This document shows, in pieces, positions 34,582 through 43,271 of a stretch of DNA of 64,000 nt. Numbering within the stretch: position 1 is the first letter of the stretch; each line of letters begins with the position of its first letter. Source of the stretch: Reichenbachiella agarivorans (GTDB taxonomy: Bacteria > Bacteroidota > Bacteroidia > Cytophagales > Cyclobacteriaceae); assembly GCF_025502585.1 (NCBI RefSeq), contig NZ_CP106679.1, positions 3,007,501 through 3,071,500 of the forward strand, given 5' to 3'. The notes under the pieces were generated by a model, which worked only from the letters and a program-made list of their open reading frames with translations, was not told the origin of the DNA and did no database searches. The position numbers and the translations under genes were made by a program.

Positions 34582-34860
34582 ATGGCAGAAATCATCATAC
34601 CCACCCCACTTAGAAAATTTGCAGACAATCAATCGACAATTGATGTAGTCGGAGACAATGTATTGTCTGCCATCGAAAATTTAGTGACTCAATTTCCAGA
34701 TTTGAAAAAGCAAATTTTCGATGCAGAGGGAAATATCAAGCGTTTTATTCGAATCTATAAAGGTGAAGATGATATTGAGTCCCTAGAAAATGAAAAGACA
34801 AGTATAGAATCTGATACGGTCATCAGTATCATACCAGCCATAGCAGGAGGAACAAAGTAA
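34582..34860 (+). CDS. cysO: Ubiquitin-like sulfur carrier (ThiS/MoaD family, CysO type)
   Basis: 92 aa from the ATG at 34582. It shows the MoaD/ThiS beta-grasp pattern (IIIPTPLRKFADN, VLSAIENLVTQFPDLKKQIFD, FIRIYKGEDDI, SDTVISIIPAIAGG). The C-terminus is GG followed by TK, so the diglycine is not terminal and must be exposed by cleavage before adenylation; the JAMM protease encoded upstream is the natural candidate. It should carry a thiocarboxylate as sulfur donor. It lies between mec and the E1-like gene with two- to four-base gaps. Confidence 0.85.
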   Translation: MAEIIIPTPLRKFADNQSTIDVVGDNVLSAIENLVTQFPDLKKQIFDAEGNIKRFIRIYKGEDDIESLENEKTSIESDTVISIIPAIAGGTK

Positions 34861-34862
34861 AT

Positions 34863-35999
34863 ATGTCAATTACATTTTCCAAAGCGGAGTTAGAACGCTA
34901 CAGCCGTCACCTAATCATACCAGAGTTCAACATCGAGGGACAGCGCAAGCTGAAAGAAGCCAAAGTATTGGTGATAGGTAGTGGAGGACTGGGTAGTCCT
35001 GTACTGCTGTATTTGGCTGCTGCAGGTGTGGGACATCTGGGAATTGTAGATTTTGATGTGGTAGATGATTCGAATTTGCAACGTCAGGTTTTATTCACGG
35101 TAGAGGATGTCGGGAGGCCCAAAGCAGAAGTAGCGAAAGAACGTTTGCAGAAGCTCAACCCTTATATCGAATTTACAGTCCATGATACAGCCCTGACTTC
35201 TGAAAATGCACTTGATATCATCAAGGATTATGATGTGATCGCAGATGGGACGGACAATTTTGCGACACGTTATTTGGTCAATGATGCCTGTGTGATTTTG
35301 GACAAAGTGAATGTTTATGCTTCTATTTTTCGATTCGAAGGACAAGTATCTGTGTTCAATTATCCAGACCAAGACGGTGTGCGCGGACCACATTACCGAG
35401 ATTTATTTCCTTCTCCACCACCCCCAGGGATGGTACCCAGTTGTTCGGAAGGCGGCGTGATGGGCGTCTTACCAGGTATGATCGGGACGATGCAGGCCAA
35501 CGAAGTAATCAAAGTCATCACAGGGATCGGAAAACCGCTCAGTGGTCGTTTGTTTTTGTTCGACACCTTGGCATTTGAGACTCGCACGATGAAAATCCGT
35601 AAGAATCCAAATACGGCTCCAGTGACAGCACTCATCGACTATGAATTTTTCTGTGGCTCTGGACATGAAGACCAACCAGAGGCTGTAGCAGAAATCACCG
35701 CTCAGGAACTCAAAGAATGGATGGATAACGAAAGACAGTTTCAGTTGATCGATGTCCGTGAACCCTATGAGTACGAAATCGCCAACATCGGTGGAGAATT
35801 GATTCCTCAAGGTCAGATCGAAGCACAGCTCGATCAAATCAGACAAGACAAACCTGTGGTATTGTATTGTAGAAGTGGCAATAGGAGTGCAGATGTACTT
35901 CGCTCTCTCAAGACTAAGGGCTTTGATAATCTCTACAACCTCAAAGGAGGAGTTCTATCATGGGCAGAGCATATCGATCCTGAAATGGCAAAATATTAA
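34863..35999 (+). CDS. moeZ: E1-like adenylyltransferase/sulfurtransferase (MoeZ type: ThiF + rhodanese)
   Basis: 378 aa. The ThiF/MoeB domain has the nucleotide loop GSGGLGSP (39-46), RYSRHLIIPE, the acidic DFDVVDDSNLQRQ, and SCSEGGVMGVLPGMIGTMQANE. A C-terminal rhodanese domain follows, with active Cys336 in LYCRSGNRSADVL. It adenylates the carrier's C-terminal glycine and passes a persulfide sulfur to make the thiocarboxylate. It may also serve molybdopterin or thiamin synthesis. It is the last gene of the four-gene operon, followed by a strong terminator. Confidence 0.92.
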   Translation: MSITFSKAELERYSRHLIIPEFNIEGQRKLKEAKVLVIGSGGLGSPVLLYLAAAGVGHLGIVDFDVVDDSNLQRQVLFTVEDVGRPKAEVAKERLQKLNPYIEFTVHDTALTSENALDIIKDYDVIADGTDNFATRYLVNDACVILDKVNVYASIFRFEGQVSVFNYPDQDGVRGPHYRDLFPSPPPPGMVPSCSEGGVMGVLPGMIGTMQANEVIKVITGIGKPLSGRLFLFDTLAFETRTMKIRKNPNTAPVTALIDYEFFCGSGHEDQPEAVAEITAQELKEWMDNERQFQLIDVREPYEYEIANIGGELIPQGQIEAQLDQIRQDKPVVLYCRSGNRSADVLRSLKTKGFDNLYNLKGGVLSWAEHIDPEMAKY

Positions 36000-36003
36000 G
36001 AGG

Positions 36004-36040
36004 AAACAAAATAGCCCGACTGAATCGGGCTATTTTGTTT
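36004..36040 (+). terminator. Terminator of the cysteine operon
   Basis: A perfect 16-base stem (36004-36019 with 36025-36040; core AAAATAGCCCGA) with a five-base loop and T-rich right arm, four bases after the moeZ stop. Confidence 0.9.
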
Positions 36041-36049
36041 CTCAGAGCG

Positions 36050-36154
36050 TTAGCTCTTTTTGGCTTTTTTCAATCTCTTCTCTTCCTTTTTCTCTTTTGG
36101 TGATTTAGTAGCCTCTTTTTTTACGCTCTTCTTGGCGTCTTGTGCCTTACCCAT
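36050..36154 (-). CDS. Small lysine-rich basic protein
   Basis: 34 codons from the ATG at 36152-36154: MGKAQDAKKSVKKEATK and then SPKEKKEEKRLKKAKKS. About 15 of 34 residues are lysine or arginine. It resembles short, lysine-rich hypothetical proteins found in many Bacteroidota genomes, which have no known role; binding to nucleic acid is a guess from the charge. The shared terminator with the cysteine operon lies immediately beyond its stop. Confidence 0.6.
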   Translation of the reverse strand: MGKAQDAKKSVKKEATKSPKEKKEEKRLKKAKKS

Positions 36155-36255
36155 GGTCTGCTCTTTAGAATTCTGTATGAAATCATCTTGATCCCGATGT
36201 AATACTAGTGATTAAATGTCGGGAACCACTCAAACCGTTCGAATAAGACGGAGCT

Positions 36256-36579
36256 TTATTGAAAACGTTCTTGCTTGACATCCATTGGGATTTGCTTGAT
36301 CATTTCGGGATTCTCATCGCTGTTGGCTCCATAGCTCATGCTTAGTGTTCCTTTGATCCCGTCATGGGCAATGATCCCAAACAAATCGGTCTGATCTGAG
36401 GGGTTTGTCATCCCTTCAAACCGAAAGGAGTGTACAATTTTTAGATCCTCTGGTTGATAAGTTCTTTTGGCATAAAGTGCGACGATTGAGTTGTCCTTTG
36501 TCTTAAAGTTGTCTGTAAAGCCATCTTTGGTCAGGGCATTGGATGCTTCTGCGAGTGTATCAAAATTATGCGTGTCCAT
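36256..36579 (-). CDS. Small conserved protein of unknown function
   Basis: 107 aa, soluble, with YDTL-like start FDTLAEASNALTKDGFTDNF and core LKIVHSFRFEGMTNPSDQTDLFGIIAHDGIKGTLSMSYGA. It matches a short Bacteroidota family often labelled phosphoribosylpyrophosphate synthetase in databases, although it has none of that enzyme's motifs. The real function is unknown. Monocistronic. Confidence 0.8.
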   Translation of the reverse strand: MDTHNFDTLAEASNALTKDGFTDNFKTKDNSIVALYAKRTYQPEDLKIVHSFRFEGMTNPSDQTDLFGIIAHDGIKGTLSMSYGANSDENPEMIKQIPMDVKQERFQ

Positions 36580-36759
36580 ATCTAGGTTGTTTTAAGTGTA
36601 CATTGGTTCTATTTCGAACCAAATGGTTAATACTACTTGTGTCATACAATCTTTATAGGAAACGTATTTATACCTTGGTGAGTTTTTTTATTCTAAAATG
36701 AAAAACACGCTGTTAAAAAGGTATCAAATACAACCGCCTGGCGCATGCCGTAGAGAGAG

Positions 36760-37521
36760 TTACAGCATCATTCCACCAGATACTTCTAAGCGCTGGCCAT
36801 TGATCCATTTGGCATCTTCTGTACAGAGGAATGCTACCACTCCACCTATGTCATCAGGTAATCCTGCCCGACCCAAAGCCGTAAGATTTGCTATCATGCT
36901 ATTTGCCTCTTTGTTGTCTCTGATTTGTCCATTACCGAAATCTGTTTCTATAGCACCTGGTGCAACTACATTGGCAGTAATTTTACGAGAACCTAATTCT
37001 TTCGCAAGGTACTTTGTAAGGACTTCTACTGCTCCTTTCATAGAACCATACGCAGAGGATCCTGGGAGAGAGAAGCGTGCAAGACCAGACGAAATATTAA
37101 TAATTCGTCCGCCATCACTAAGTATTGGTAATGCCTTTTGAGTTAAGAAAAAAACTCCTTTATAGTGAATGTTTATAACTTCATCAAATTGAACTTCAGT
37201 AGTTTCGGCAAAAGACGCATATAACGCTGAACCAGCATTGTTGATTAAGAAGTCAAATTTTTCTGTACCAAAGGTGTTTTTCAATTCGGTCTTTACTGTA
37301 TTGTAAAAGCTGTCAAAGTTCTTGTTTTGTGCAACGTCGAGTTGTAAGGCTAATACTTTCTGTCCTTTCTTTTTGATGTCGGCGATTACTTTAGCAGCAT
37401 CATTTGCATTGTTTTGATACGTTAGGATTACGTCGATTCCTTTGTCGGCCAAACGAAGTGCCATATTTTTGCCTAACCCTCTGCTACCGCCAGTGATTAG
37501 TGCTATTTTGCTTGTTGTCAT
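36760..37521 (-). CDS. SDR-family oxidoreductase
   Basis: 253 aa. Rossmann motif TGGSRGLG (10-17), NNAG in the middle, catalytic Ser in ISSG and the YGSMKGA motif (Tyr, Lys; S/M in place of the usual ASK). It ends INGQRLEVSGGMML. A classical short-chain reductase of unknown substrate. An AraC-type regulator gene lies 97 bases upstream in the same orientation and is a likely controller. Confidence 0.9.
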   Translation of the reverse strand: MTTSKIALITGGSRGLGKNMALRLADKGIDVILTYQNNANDAAKVIADIKKKGQKVLALQLDVAQNKNFDSFYNTVKTELKNTFGTEKFDFLINNAGSALYASFAETTEVQFDEVINIHYKGVFFLTQKALPILSDGGRIINISSGLARFSLPGSSAYGSMKGAVEVLTKYLAKELGSRKITANVVAPGAIETDFGNGQIRDNKEANSMIANLTALGRAGLPDDIGGVVAFLCTEDAKWINGQRLEVSGGMML

Positions 37522-37617
37522 GAGTGATTTTGTTTTATAGAATATTATTGGGCAAAGATCTACTCAAGATCAGGGTGTCTGTTTGTATTTATCAATCCAT
37601 TATTTGCAAATATCAAA

Positions 37618-38532
37618 TTATTGGGGGCAATTCCGGTAATTGAATGGAGCAAGATCAGTTTGTTTTTTAAAGAAATTGGAGAAATGAGCTACCTCTTCAA
37701 ATCCCAAACAATAGGCAATTTCAGAGACAGACCAGTTGGTCTGTTTGAGTAATATTTTTGCCTCTTGCAATATTCTTTTTGTGATGAAATGGGTAGTGGT
37801 TATACCAGTGTTTTCTTTCAGTACTTTGTTGAGGTGATTGACATGAATGGCTAGATGATCCGCGAAATCTCTCGCACTACGCAGCTTGAGTTTCTGCTGA
37901 GGAGATTCGATTGGAAACTGTCTCTCTAGCAACTCTATGAATAATGAAGTGACCCGTACAGCTGCATTGTGAGTAGGGTGTAGAGTAGCAGCAGGCTGGA
38001 GCTTCTGCCCATAATGAATCAACTCTAAGACATAGGTTCTTAGCAGATCATACTTGAAGGCATAATCAGAGCTGATTTCGTTACTCATCTTACTAAATGT
38101 ATGCGATATATCTTTGATTTCTTCGTCTTTCAACTCAAACACAGGATAGCCTCCTGACATAAAAATAGGAAATTCATCGAGGACGATTCCACTAATGGAT
38201 TGGGTAAAGAACTCCTCAGTAAATATGCAAAACTGACCTGCTTGCCGACCGTTTTCAGGGATATAGTTATATGGGATTTTTGGGGTTGCGAAAAGCAGTG
38301 CGTTTTGCTCGATCTGAATTACCTTGTCGGCATATTCTGCGCGGTTTTTTCCATGGATGAGACTGATTTTGTAGTAGGCTCTTTTGTTATAAGGCATCTC
38401 TCCCTTCTCTTTAACCTTTTGGTAGATTTCTCCCGTATCGAATATGTTGAAATGTCCAATCTCTTTACTGATTCCTAAAGGTATATGGACATTGAGATGA
38501 TCATAAAATTCTTCAAGACTAGTGTTTTTCAT
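37618..38532 (-). CDS. AraC-family transcriptional regulator
   Basis: 304 aa. The N-terminal part (1-190) is a cupin-like sensing region. The two helix-turn-helix motifs are at the C-terminus (RDFADHLAIHVNHLNKVLKENTGITTTHFITKRILQEAKILLKQT, then SVSEIAYCLGFEEVAHFSNFFKK). It probably regulates the downstream SDR gene; the inducer is unknown. Confidence 0.9.
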   Translation of the reverse strand: MKNTSLEEFYDHLNVHIPLGISKEIGHFNIFDTGEIYQKVKEKGEMPYNKRAYYKISLIHGKNRAEYADKVIQIEQNALLFATPKIPYNYIPENGRQAGQFCIFTEEFFTQSISGIVLDEFPIFMSGGYPVFELKDEEIKDISHTFSKMSNEISSDYAFKYDLLRTYVLELIHYGQKLQPAATLHPTHNAAVRVTSLFIELLERQFPIESPQQKLKLRSARDFADHLAIHVNHLNKVLKENTGITTTHFITKRILQEAKILLKQTNWSVSEIAYCLGFEEVAHFSNFFKKQTDLAPFNYRNCPQ

Positions 38533-38620
38533 GATTCGATTCTATTTGTATGATTCAAATATACTGACTCGAATGGGAGCTTCTAAATTGCTATGAAAAA
38601 ACTTGCAGAAACTAAATTGT

Positions 38621-39601
38621 TCAATTTGCTTTCTTGGTTTTGATCGCTTCGCCCAATTGATAGACTGCAAGTGCATAGAGTGGGCTATGGTTGTATCGGG
38701 TGATCACATAGAAGTTGTTGAATCCAAACCAATATTCGCTGCCTTCGTCTAGCACAAACTCCTGTAGTGTTACTTGTTCGTTGGTGCTGCTACCATCTGC
38801 AGTCTGAAACCCCATGTTTTGATACGTTTTGATTGATTCACTGGGTTTGACGGATTGCTTCGCCAATGGCAGTTTGGCACTATCGGTGACGATTGCCTTG
38901 GTTACTACAGGTTTGCCAGGTTGCCATCTGTGCACCTGGATATAATTGGCGACACTTGCTATGGCGTCATCCACATTGTTCATGAGATCTGTGCTGCCTT
39001 GTTGATCAAAGTTTTTGGCGTATGCCAAATAGCTACTAGGCATGAACTGGCAGTAACCCATTGCTCCAGCATAGGATCCCTTGATACTCAGTGGGTCGAG
39101 ATTTTCTCTTGTACACAATTCAAGGAATTTGCCTAACTCCGCTTTGAAAAATGCTGAGCGCTTGGGATAGCCAAAGGCCAAAGTATATAATGCATCTAGT
39201 ACCGAATAGCTCCCTGCTCTGGTGCCGAAGAAAGTCTCCACACCGATGATTCCCAGAATGACCTCTTCAGATACACCTGTCTGTTTACTCACTTGTCTGA
39301 GTGTTGTTTCGTTGGCAGCCCAAAATTTGATGCCTTCGTCGATACGGGCATCAGTCAAGAACAGTCCCCTGTAGCGCGTCCATGTCATGGTTTGCTCTGC
39401 AGGTTTGGTCATCTTGTCGATGATGGAAGGTTGGAAAGTTGCCTTGCTTACAATTGCTTCGATGTCTTCAAGGGCTAAGTGATTTTGAGAGGCATAGATT
39501 CGGACGAAATCATCTACATCGGTTTGGTTGATCTGAGCCAATGAGCTGATAGAGACAAGTAGAAAAGCAAGGATGGTAAAAATACGAGGGATGAATTGCA
39601 T
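38621..39601 (-). CDS. mltB: Lytic murein transglycosylase B-like
   Basis: 326 aa from the ATG at 39599-39601, which gives a clean signal peptide (ending SISSLAQ). The SLT_2 domain has the catalytic Glu in IIGVETFFGTRAGSYSVLDAL, then KRSAFFKAELGKFLELC, SYAGAMGYCQFMPSSYLAYA and the C-terminal FYVITRYNHSPLYALAVYQLGEAI. It cleaves peptidoglycan to 1,6-anhydromuramyl products in the periplasm. No lipobox is present, so it should be soluble. Monocistronic. Confidence 0.92.
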   Translation of the reverse strand: MQFIPRIFTILAFLLVSISSLAQINQTDVDDFVRIYASQNHLALEDIEAIVSKATFQPSIIDKMTKPAEQTMTWTRYRGLFLTDARIDEGIKFWAANETTLRQVSKQTGVSEEVILGIIGVETFFGTRAGSYSVLDALYTLAFGYPKRSAFFKAELGKFLELCTRENLDPLSIKGSYAGAMGYCQFMPSSYLAYAKNFDQQGSTDLMNNVDDAIASVANYIQVHRWQPGKPVVTKAIVTDSAKLPLAKQSVKPSESIKTYQNMGFQTADGSSTNEQVTLQEFVLDEGSEYWFGFNNFYVITRYNHSPLYALAVYQLGEAIKTKKAN

Positions 39602-39805
39602 AAATGTTAAGATAGTTTTAGTCAGTAAAATCAATAATGATGCCTGATTGTGTGGCAAAGTTGTTGATCCGAACTGACAATATGGAGGAGACGACAGTAT
39701 ATTTCATGATAGGCTTTACAAACCCAGATTTTTTTAAGACAAATCAATAATAAATACTTTGCGAATGAAGCTAGAAAGCTACTTTTGGCTTTTCTTCATA
39801 GATAC

Positions 39806-41059
39806 ATGAATTCAAACGATCCTTACGCTGCACTCCGCCTTTCTGAGTTCCGTATTTTTATGCTTTTGCGTTTCGCTATGACATTTGCATGGGCGATGCA
39901 GTTTGTGGTGATTGAGTGGGAAATCTATGCGCTGACCAAAGATCCTTTGTCCCTAGGTTTGATTGGACTGATGGAGGTGATTCCGGCGGTTTCATTGGCG
40001 CTGTTTGCTGGGCATTTTGTGGATCAGATGGAAAAGCGCAACCTGCTGGTGATGTGTATACTCAGTTTTCTGGTGATCAGTACGGGACTTTTTCTGCTGA
40101 CTTGGCCGACAGCTAATGAAACACTAAGTCACAAAACCATTGTGTGGAGTATCTATGGATTGGTTTTTTTTGGAGGTGTCATCAGGGCATTTTTGGGTCC
40201 CACGATCTTCTCTCTCTTTTCCTTGGTAGTACCCAAGTCACTTTACGCAAATGCTGCGACTTGGAGCAGCGGAGCATGGCAAATGGGAGCCGTAGTAGGG
40301 CCAGCAGTAGGAGGGTTTGCCATTGGGTGGTTGGGTGTGCATTGGTCGCTGTTGCTTATAGTGGTGGTTGCATTTGTAGCACTGGTCTTTTTGTTTCGTA
40401 TCCCGCCCAAACCGATCCTTAATACCAAAAAAGGAGAGCCTATCATGCAGAGCCTCAAAGAAGGACTCAATTTTGTATTCAATACCAAAGTGATCTTAGG
40501 AGCCATTACTTTGGATATGTTTGCTGTTTTGTTTGGAGGGGCAGTAGCATTGTTGCCTGTATTTGCTCAAGATATATTGCATGTGGGTTCCACAGGTTAT
40601 GGCATGCTCAGAGCAGCTCCTGCTGTGGGTTCGTTCATCACCATGATGACCATTGCTTACTTCCCACTCAATCGCTCTGCTGGGTGGAAGCTATTGGCGT
40701 CAATTTTTGGTTTTGGTCTATGCATCATAGCATTTGGTTTATCCACGATTTTTTGGGTGTCCTTGTTGGCTCTTTTCTTCAGTGGAGTGACAGATGGTAT
40801 CAGTATGGTTATCCGCCAAACCATCCTACAGTTGAAAACTCCAGATCACATGCGAGGCAGGGTCTCCTCGGTCAACTCTATGTTCGTCGGTTCGTCCAAC
40901 GAACTGGGGGCGTTTGAAAGTGGTGTCACGGCGCGTCTCTTTGGTACGGCCAGGGCTGTGGTGCTAGGAGGGACACTGACCTTGATCACCGTAGTGGGTA
41001 CAGGTATATTAGTGCCTGCACTTCGAAGATTGGATTTGAAAAAGGAACTAGAATCGTAG
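39806..41059 (+). CDS. MFS transporter, EntS-like (MFS_3)
   Basis: 417 aa from the ATG at 39806. It has 10-12 hydrophobic segments. The starts LRLSEFRIFMLLRFAMTFAW and MEVIPAVSLALFAGHFVDQMEKRNLL, plus the late DHMRGRVSSVNSMFVGSSNELGAFESG, are the MFS_3 landmarks of enterobactin-exporter-type proteins. The substrate is unknown. Monocistronic, convergent with the next gene. Confidence 0.88.
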   Translation: MNSNDPYAALRLSEFRIFMLLRFAMTFAWAMQFVVIEWEIYALTKDPLSLGLIGLMEVIPAVSLALFAGHFVDQMEKRNLLVMCILSFLVISTGLFLLTWPTANETLSHKTIVWSIYGLVFFGGVIRAFLGPTIFSLFSLVVPKSLYANAATWSSGAWQMGAVVGPAVGGFAIGWLGVHWSLLLIVVVAFVALVFLFRIPPKPILNTKKGEPIMQSLKEGLNFVFNTKVILGAITLDMFAVLFGGAVALLPVFAQDILHVGSTGYGMLRAAPAVGSFITMMTIAYFPLNRSAGWKLLASIFGFGLCIIAFGLSTIFWVSLLALFFSGVTDGISMVIRQTILQLKTPDHMRGRVSSVNSMFVGSSNELGAFESGVTARLFGTARAVVLGGTLTLITVVGTGILVPALRRLDLKKELES

Positions 41060-41123
41060 TAGGCATCAATAGCCCATGTTGATAGTATTGTGCTATTGAT
41101 GCTAATTGGTCTAAAGTCCTAGA

Positions 41124-41897
41124 TCAAAAAAGTTTCCAATCTATGTCCGTTAGTTTGGCGTTGATTTCGATTTGTTTTTGTGTGGTTTTGATCAGCTCGT
41201 CGTTGCGTTGATTGAGTTCTTCATTGTTGATGTTTAATTCTTCGTTTTTCTTGACGAGTTGCTGTTTCACACTATGGAGCGCCTTGTTGATATCAGCCAT
41301 TTTTTTGTTCGATGCACGGAGTTGAAGTTTGGTGATCGCGTCATTGATCGTATTCTCTCTAAAGGAATGTCCCCATTTGCCACAAATCGCTACAACAGCT
41401 ACAGCCAAGACGGCATGGAATACAAATGTCTGCAAATCCATGTATTGTAGCTGGGTGAAGTAAACATCTGGAACTCCTGCAAATTGTGCGTAAGCAAATG
41501 AAGCATGATGTACGACAATAAACACGATCAATGGAATCTGTACCTTCCAATCTTGATAAATAATCAAAATAGCTGCACTGATGAATGCAAAGAAGTGCAT
41601 TTCGAACATACCATGCATCTGGTAAATAAACAGGGCAACATATATCCCTAACAGAGAACTGGCAAGATAGCGATGCGTACTGCTCTCAGGAAGCAATGCT
41701 TTGGTCCCAAACCAAGCAGCCGTCGCGAGTACGCTGACAGCAATACCCAAAAACCATGTATTGTAAAAGAATGCTAGGAATAGTGCAATACCTGCATGTA
41801 CCAAGAGTACACGAGTCATGTATTGATCCGCCTTTTTACGGTAGGGAGCCAATACCTTTGCAATTTGTTTTTTGTTTAATAAGTGAGAATTACTCAT
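41124..41897 (-). CDS. Membrane protein with chemoreceptor-like sensory domain and coiled-coil tail
   Basis: 257 aa. Six hydrophobic segments fill residues 28-175 with MHGMFEMHFFAFISAAILIIYQDW and VVHHASFAYAQFAG, a pattern I associate with the membrane sensory part of some chemoreceptors and diguanylate cyclases. A coiled coil follows (about 185-250, rich in N, E, K and Q: KKNEELNINNEELNQRNDEL). It then ends without a kinase, MCP or GGDEF output. The two-gene unit includes the thioredoxin-like gene nine bases upstream. Confidence 0.7.
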   Translation of the reverse strand: MSNSHLLNKKQIAKVLAPYRKKADQYMTRVLLVHAGIALFLAFFYNTWFLGIAVSVLATAAWFGTKALLPESSTHRYLASSLLGIYVALFIYQMHGMFEMHFFAFISAAILIIYQDWKVQIPLIVFIVVHHASFAYAQFAGVPDVYFTQLQYMDLQTFVFHAVLAVAVVAICGKWGHSFRENTINDAITKLQLRASNKKMADINKALHSVKQQLVKKNEELNINNEELNQRNDELIKTTQKQIEINAKLTDIDWKLF

Positions 41898-41906
41898 GAT
41901 ATCAAG

Positions 41907-42527
41907 TTAAAGGTTTAGTGTCCAAATGTTAAAATCTTCGTTGGGCAAGCCACAGCCATAAGATACAGTAGACAAAAGTCCAAAATCTGGCGCCTGACGA
42001 TGCTGAATGAGTGAATCCATGGCCATTTGCGCAAAATTGCTACCTGGATCTGTGCAGTATCTGGCTTTGTTGTAGTTGCCACGATAATAAAGTTTTTGGT
42101 CTGCTGTCACAATCACCGCCTGAGGGGTAGAATACACGCCAAACTCATGTGCCAGCCTCATGTCTTGGTCTATGGTGAGCACCTGATCTTTGTCAAAGTA
42201 GTCTAGAGCTTCTTGATAATCACTCCCCTCTGGTAGGACAACTATAAAGTCTACTTGGGATTCGTAATTGCGACGGAGTATATTGAAATACTTGACGTTA
42301 AAGCGGGAACACGGACAGGTTGGTTTGAAAAAATGATAGAATCTTGGTTTGTGCTGAGGAGTCAGACTGCTGTCATTGATGGATAATACTTCATTGACGG
42401 GCACAATTTTGTAGTCGGCAGGAATGGGAGTAGGCAAGATGTATTGCAACTCTTGTTGCCAAAACAAGAAGCCGATAGAAGCAAAAACAAATAGTATTAA
42501 AAATGTGGCAAGTATTTTTCTGAGCAT
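41907..42527 (-). CDS. Membrane-anchored thioredoxin-like protein (DUF6436-like)
   Basis: 206 aa. One N-terminal membrane segment (residues 6-24), then a thioredoxin-like domain with FFKPTCPCSRFN as the redox-site region (a CPC rather than CxxC pattern), VVLPEGSDYQEA, FGVYSTPQAVIVTADQKLYYRGNYN and a second Cys pair at RYCTDP and YGCGLP. It resembles the DUF6436 group. A thiol-redox role facing the periplasm is inferred. It is first in a two-gene unit. Confidence 0.75.
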   Translation of the reverse strand: MLRKILATFLILFVFASIGFLFWQQELQYILPTPIPADYKIVPVNEVLSINDSSLTPQHKPRFYHFFKPTCPCSRFNVKYFNILRRNYESQVDFIVVLPEGSDYQEALDYFDKDQVLTIDQDMRLAHEFGVYSTPQAVIVTADQKLYYRGNYNKARYCTDPGSNFAQMAMDSLIQHRQAPDFGLLSTVSYGCGLPNEDFNIWTLNL

Positions 42528-42718
42528 AATTCACTAAATGCAATGAATGATAGATGGAGCTACTACAATACAGAAGGGAATGGGCAAATCTAAATGATTT
42601 ATTAACACTTGAATGTTAATAAATCATGAATATTCACTTCTTGAGGCTGTTTTTTGGCAGATAGCTATGGTATCATCAGGTTGTTTTTAATTGGTCTGGA
42701 GAGTCTAGGATGAAAACA

Positions 42719-42747
42719 TAAAAGGAACCCCTTAGAGGATTCCTTTT
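42719..42747 (-). terminator. Terminator after the DoxX-like gene
   Basis: AAAAGGAA pairs with TTCCTTTT around a GC-containing loop, 27 bases beyond the stop codon at 42774. Confidence 0.55.
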
Positions 42748-42773
42748 ATCTTACCAACGTAAATATAGGAGCT

Positions 42774-43271
42774 TTAACGATTATTACTTTTTGAATAAAT
42801 GACAAGTGCTGCACTGATGATGATAAAATTCTTCATGATGTACTGCCCTACCAGAGTGAATCCGAATGGAGGATATACAAAAATTTGTTCTGGAAAAATG
42901 ATCATGGGAGAAAGTGTCCCTCCCATGTGTACAAGCAATAGATATAAGACATACTTAGATCTAAACCTTAGAATCAGAGATAGTCCGATCAGTACTTCCC
43001 AAGTAGCTAATCCTTTGATGAGCCAGCCTGTGTTGACTAGATGAAAAGTCATAATCTCCATGGTATCAGCTGCTAGCACTTCTGCAGGACTGCTGCTAGG
43101 AAAGAATTTTAAGATCCCAAACCAGAGATAAGTCAATCCAATGGATAATTCTAGCAGTACAAGGCTGTAGCGATCCACTAATTGATGAAAGCGGAAGTCT
43201 ATTCGGTCTGATATTTCTTTGACACTCATTTTTCCGTTCTTGAATCTAATAATCCAAACATAGGTTTTCAA
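42774..43271 (-). CDS. DoxX/DUF417-like membrane protein
   Basis: 165 aa with four membrane segments; LVLLELSIGLTYLWFGILKFFPSSSPAEVLA and LIKGLATWEVLIGLSLILRFRSKYVLYLLLVHMGGTL match the YkgB/DUF417 branch of DoxX-like proteins. Its start overlaps the end of the haloperoxidase-like gene (ATGA), so the two are coupled. A start at an internal ATG (residue 15, MSVKEIS) is possible. Function unknown; family members are linked to redox stress. Confidence 0.8.
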   Translation of the reverse strand: MKTYVWIIRFKNGKMSVKEISDRIDFRFHQLVDRYSLVLLELSIGLTYLWFGILKFFPSSSPAEVLAADTMEIMTFHLVNTGWLIKGLATWEVLIGLSLILRFRSKYVLYLLLVHMGGTLSPMIIFPEQIFVYPPFGFTLVGQYIMKNFIIISAALVIYSKSNNR

